Of a DNA stretch of 60,406 nucleotides, positions 57,996 to 60,406 are shown piece after piece. Below the pieces are notes generated by a model. It did no database searches, was not told where the DNA came from, and worked only from the letters and a program-made list of their open reading frames with translations. The stretch comes from Magnetococcales bacterium DCbin4 (lineage in GTDB: Bacteria > Pseudomonadota > Magnetococcia > Magnetococcales > UBA8363): NCBI GenBank assembly GCA_002753735.1, contig PEAN01000019.1, positions 1-60,406 on the forward strand, written 5' to 3'. Every line of letters begins with the position of its first letter. Within the stretch, counting starts at the first letter, position 1. Made by a program: the position numbers and the translations under genes.

Positions 57996-59042
57996 ATGAA
58001 GCGATCAAATGTGGCAATCATTTTCATGGCAATGATTTTTGGTGCCTTTGTCGTATTTTCTGAAACTGCTGACGCCAAACGGATGGGAGGGGGTAGCTCG
58101 TTCGGATCCCGAGGATCCAAAAGTTATTCGGCGCCGCAACAGGCTGCTCCACGCAGCGGTTTGAGTCAATCTTCATCCACCCCGTATTCGTCGACCCGTC
58201 CTGGAGCAGCGGCAGCGGGTGGCATGTTCGGCGGAATGGGTTCCGGGCTCCTGGGTGGCCTTGGAGGGTTCATGCTGGGCGGATTCCTGGGTTCGATGTT
58301 GTTTGGTGGAATGGGTTCCGGGATGGGTGCGGGTGGGGGTGGGTTTGGCTTGCTGGAATTGATCCTGATCGGGGGGCTCTTGTGGTTTGGTTTTCGTTGG
58401 TTCAAACGTCAACGTGCCATGGCACCCGCCGGGGGGCCGTCGTCGCCCGGGCTGGGTGGATTCAATGGCGCGGCGGGCCGCGTTTCCGACATGATGAATC
58501 ATTCCCGTGAGGGGGTGGGGCATGGATTGCCGCAATCGTTCAAGATCGGGGCGTCCGAGTCGGAGTCGGGTGTGGATGAAGTGTCCCAAGGGGTGGGTCA
58601 CATCGCTTCCATGGATCCCACCTTTAACGAAGGGCATTTTTTGGAGGGTGCGCGGGTTGCCTTCCAACAATTACAAAAATCCTGGTGTGACGGTCATATC
58701 GAAAATCTGCGTCCACTGTTGACTCCGGCCATGATGGAGCGCATCCAAGCTGATCTCAGGGCGCGACAGGAAGCCAACCTTAATGATGTCATCGAAAATA
58801 TTCAATTTCGTAAGGCGGAGATCAGCGAAGCATGGCAGGAGTCCGGGGAAGATTGGATTACCGTCCACTTCCAGGTGGTCATGCTTGAATATGCTACCGA
58901 TGGTCGAGGGGTCGTGGTCGAGGGGGATCGTTCGACTCCGGTCAATGTGGAGGAATTCTGGACCTTTACCCGTCCGGTGGGTTCAAAGAACCCCAACTGG
59001 TCCCTGGCGGCCATTCAACAGCCGGGTCAGGCATTGAATTAA
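57996..59042 (+). CDS. Exported Tim44-like domain protein
   Basis: A 348-aa protein. A signal peptide (residues 1-27, cut after ADA) is followed by a Ser/Gly-rich segment. A glycine-zipper-like hydrophobic part (about 74-133, with MFGGMGSGLLGGLGGF) ends in a helix LLELILIGGLLWFGFRW. The C-terminal domain (about 210-345) is Tim44/mL45-like (HFLEGARVAFQQLQKSW). Bacterial members are membrane-linked and of unknown role. It is 30 nt after the Fe-S gene and just before mltA. Confidence 0.82.
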   Translation: MKRSNVAIIFMAMIFGAFVVFSETADAKRMGGGSSFGSRGSKSYSAPQQAAPRSGLSQSSSTPYSSTRPGAAAAGGMFGGMGSGLLGGLGGFMLGGFLGSMLFGGMGSGMGAGGGGFGLLELILIGGLLWFGFRWFKRQRAMAPAGGPSSPGLGGFNGAAGRVSDMMNHSREGVGHGLPQSFKIGASESESGVDEVSQGVGHIASMDPTFNEGHFLEGARVAFQQLQKSWCDGHIENLRPLLTPAMMERIQADLRARQEANLNDVIENIQFRKAEISEAWQESGEDWITVHFQVVMLEYATDGRGVVVEGDRSTPVNVEEFWTFTRPVGSKNPNWSLAAIQQPGQALN

Positions 59043-59044
59043 GA

Positions 59045-60265
59045 ATGAAAATGATCAATAAAACATGGTTTTGGTTCATCGTCTCGGTGTTTTTGGCTTC
59101 CTGTCAGCCACCGCCATCGGAACCGCCACCGGTCGGTGAACCCAAACCTTTGGTTGAAACCAGTCTGGAGCCCGCTTCCTGGTCTGAGATCCAGGGGGTC
59201 TTTGCTTCCGATGTCAATTTGCAAACCTGGGCGGGCGCTTTGGAGCAGAGCGCGGTTTATTATCAAAGATTGTCAGCAACGGCTCCGTTGAAGTTTGGTT
59301 CCCGGAAGGTGGATGCTTCCGTCATGTTGCAGGCGACACGCGCTCTGGCCAAAGCGGCCCGGACGATGAAAGGCGCCGATTTTGAACGATGGTTGACCGA
59401 TGAATATCAACTGCTGCGGTCAACGGGTTCAGATCAGAACGGTCAGGTGTTGGTGACGGCCTATTATGAACCTTTGTTGCATGGATCGTTGAAGCGTTCA
59501 AAAAAATATCATTTCCCCTTGTACCGGCGGCCTGACGATCTGTTGGAAGCCGACCTGGGGGATTGGTATGCCGATCTCAAGGGCAAGCGCCTGGTTGCAC
59601 GCCTGGATGCGGGACGGTTGACTCCCTATTATGACCGGGCTGAGATTGATCGCAAGAAAAAGCTTGAAAGCCGTGGTCTGGAGCTGGTCTGGGTTGATGA
59701 TGTCATTGATGCCTTCTTTCTTCAGATTCAGGGGTCGGGTCGGGTGTTGTTGGAGAATGGTGAGGTGTTGCGTGTCGGTTATCACAGCGCCAACGGTCGT
59801 CCCTATCGGGCCATTGGCAAGCTTTTGATTGAAGAGAAGGAAATTTCAAAGGAGAACATGGGACTGCCTGCGTTGCGCGAATGGTTGACCCAACATCCGG
59901 ATCAGATTGAGCGGGTGTTGGAGTACAATCCGTCCTATGTGTTTTTCAAAAGGATCGAGGGGGGACCGGAGGGCAATATTGCGGTCCCGCTGACGGCGTG
60001 GCGTTCCATCGCAACCGATCATCGGTTGTTTCCCAAGGGGGCACCGGGCATTTTGAAAACGACGCTGCCAGTCTTTGAACATGATGGCAAGACGGTACGG
60101 CAATGGCGTGATGATGTCCGTTTTGTGGTCAATCAGGATACGGGGGGAGCGATTCGTGGTCCGGGACGGGTGGATTTGTTCACCGGCTTTGGTGATGAGG
60201 CGGAGCGGGTTGCGGGGATCATGAAAAGTGAAGGATCTGCCTTGTATTTCATCATGCCAAAATAA
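59045..60265 (+). CDS. mltA: Membrane-bound lytic murein transglycosylase A
   Basis: A 406-aa lipoprotein that cleaves peptidoglycan between MurNAc and GlcNAc, releasing 1,6-anhydro ends. The signal peptide with lipobox LASC gives lipidated Cys20. Next come the MltA domain and a C-terminal 3D domain ending NQDTGGAIRGPGRVDLFTG, where the Asp near 377 is the likely catalytic acid. The start ATG at 59045 is 2 nt after the Tim44-like stop, so the two are coupled. A copy of the dispersed repeat follows at its 3' end. Confidence 0.95.
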   Translation: MKMINKTWFWFIVSVFLASCQPPPSEPPPVGEPKPLVETSLEPASWSEIQGVFASDVNLQTWAGALEQSAVYYQRLSATAPLKFGSRKVDASVMLQATRALAKAARTMKGADFERWLTDEYQLLRSTGSDQNGQVLVTAYYEPLLHGSLKRSKKYHFPLYRRPDDLLEADLGDWYADLKGKRLVARLDAGRLTPYYDRAEIDRKKKLESRGLELVWVDDVIDAFFLQIQGSGRVLLENGEVLRVGYHSANGRPYRAIGKLLIEEKEISKENMGLPALREWLTQHPDQIERVLEYNPSYVFFKRIEGGPEGNIAVPLTAWRSIATDHRLFPKGAPGILKTTLPVFEHDGKTVRQWRDDVRFVVNQDTGGAIRGPGRVDLFTGFGDEAERVAGIMKSEGSALYFIMPK

Positions 60266-60317
60266 AAAGGCTGGTAATTCTAATGTGTCACATTCATTAA
60301 TCAGGGATTGTGGACAC

Positions 60318-60332
60318 TCAATAAATTATTGA
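60318..60332. repeat. Perfect inverted repeat 3' of mltA
   Basis: TCAATAA-A-TTATTGA, a perfect 7-bp dyad with one central base, sits at the border of the dispersed repeat. A second small dyad, AATGTG-T-CACATT, lies at 60282-60294. Both have centres too small for a hairpin, so a DNA-bound protein is more likely, if they act at all. Confidence 0.45.
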
Positions 60333-60388
60333 AAGAAAAAAGGGGTCTGGGGGATTGCCCCCAGGGTGTTGATTTTGATTTTGTTTTT
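60333..60388 (+). repeat. Dispersed hairpin repeat, short form, 3' of mltA
   Basis: GAAAAAAGGGG-like start, stem CTGGGGG (60347-60353), loop ATTG, CCCCCAG (60358-60364), then GGTGTTGATTTTGATTTTG. It is the same module as at 139-171 and 4013-4060, in the same orientation. Confidence 0.85.
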
Positions 60389-60406
60389 TACGCGCCCCAT
60401 TACCCG

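Overview
The window is a bacterial chromosome segment whose core is the complete tRNA-tuf / secE-nusG / rpoBC / str / S10 / spc / alpha ribosomal superoperon (about 7.9-40.9 kb, all on the + strand), flanked by housekeeping and cell-envelope genes. It looks proteobacterial: YebC-RuvCAB-YbgC-TolQRA order, Kdo synthesis genes and an alphaproteobacterial-looking S12. However, the alpha operon keeps the order secY-rpmJ-rpsM-rpsK-rpsD-rpoA-rplQ, with no adk, and S14 is the short zinc type. A deep-branching alphaproteobacterial lineage such as Magnetococcia is my best guess. This is inference, because no 16S gene is present.

Layout. 1-387: tandem copies of a GC-hairpin / (TTTTGA)n repeat lying 3' of a minus-strand homoserine kinase (thrB). 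1.3-4.3 kb: ubiX, ubiU, ubiV and ubiK, a quinone-biosynthesis group that includes the O2-independent hydroxylation pair. 4.4-5.9 kb: comM. 6.0-7.9 kb: a peroxiredoxin plus superoxide-reductase operon divergent from an XRE-cupin regulator. 7.9-10.1 kb: tRNA-Tyr, tRNA-Gly, tRNA-Thr, tuf, rpmG, tRNA-Trp. 10.4-22.2 kb: secE, nusG, rplKAJL, rpoB, rpoC. 22.4-26.8 kb: rpsL, rpsG, fusA and a second, clearly diverged tuf. 26.8-40.9 kb: S10, spc and alpha operons, closed by a strong bidirectional terminator. 41.0-42.5 kb: an MHYT-domain histidine kinase on the minus strand. 42.7-44.7 kb: transketolase. 44.7-50.6 kb: a tightly packed minus-strand surface-sugar operon: kdsA, an orphan CBS pair, a NanM-like putative sugar methyltransferase, a kdsB-type cytidylyltransferase, a radical SAM/SPASM protein and a large unknown glycan protein. 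51.0-56.7 kb: yebC-ruvC-ruvA-ruvB-ybgC-tolQ-tolR-tolA, mostly joined by 4-nt overlaps. 56.7-60.3 kb: a GlcF-like Fe-S protein, a Tim44-like exported protein and mltA, followed by another copy of the repeat.

How it fits together. The ubi group, the superoxide reductase plus peroxiredoxin pair and the GlcF-like Fe-S protein suggest a microaerobic or facultatively anaerobic respiratory lifestyle. The surface-sugar operon is the least familiar part and the best candidate for new biology. The dispersed hairpin repeat lies at the 3' ends of thrB, ubiV and mltA and may be a bidirectional terminator-like element. All functional calls come from reading the sequence and from family knowledge. No database search or alignment was run.
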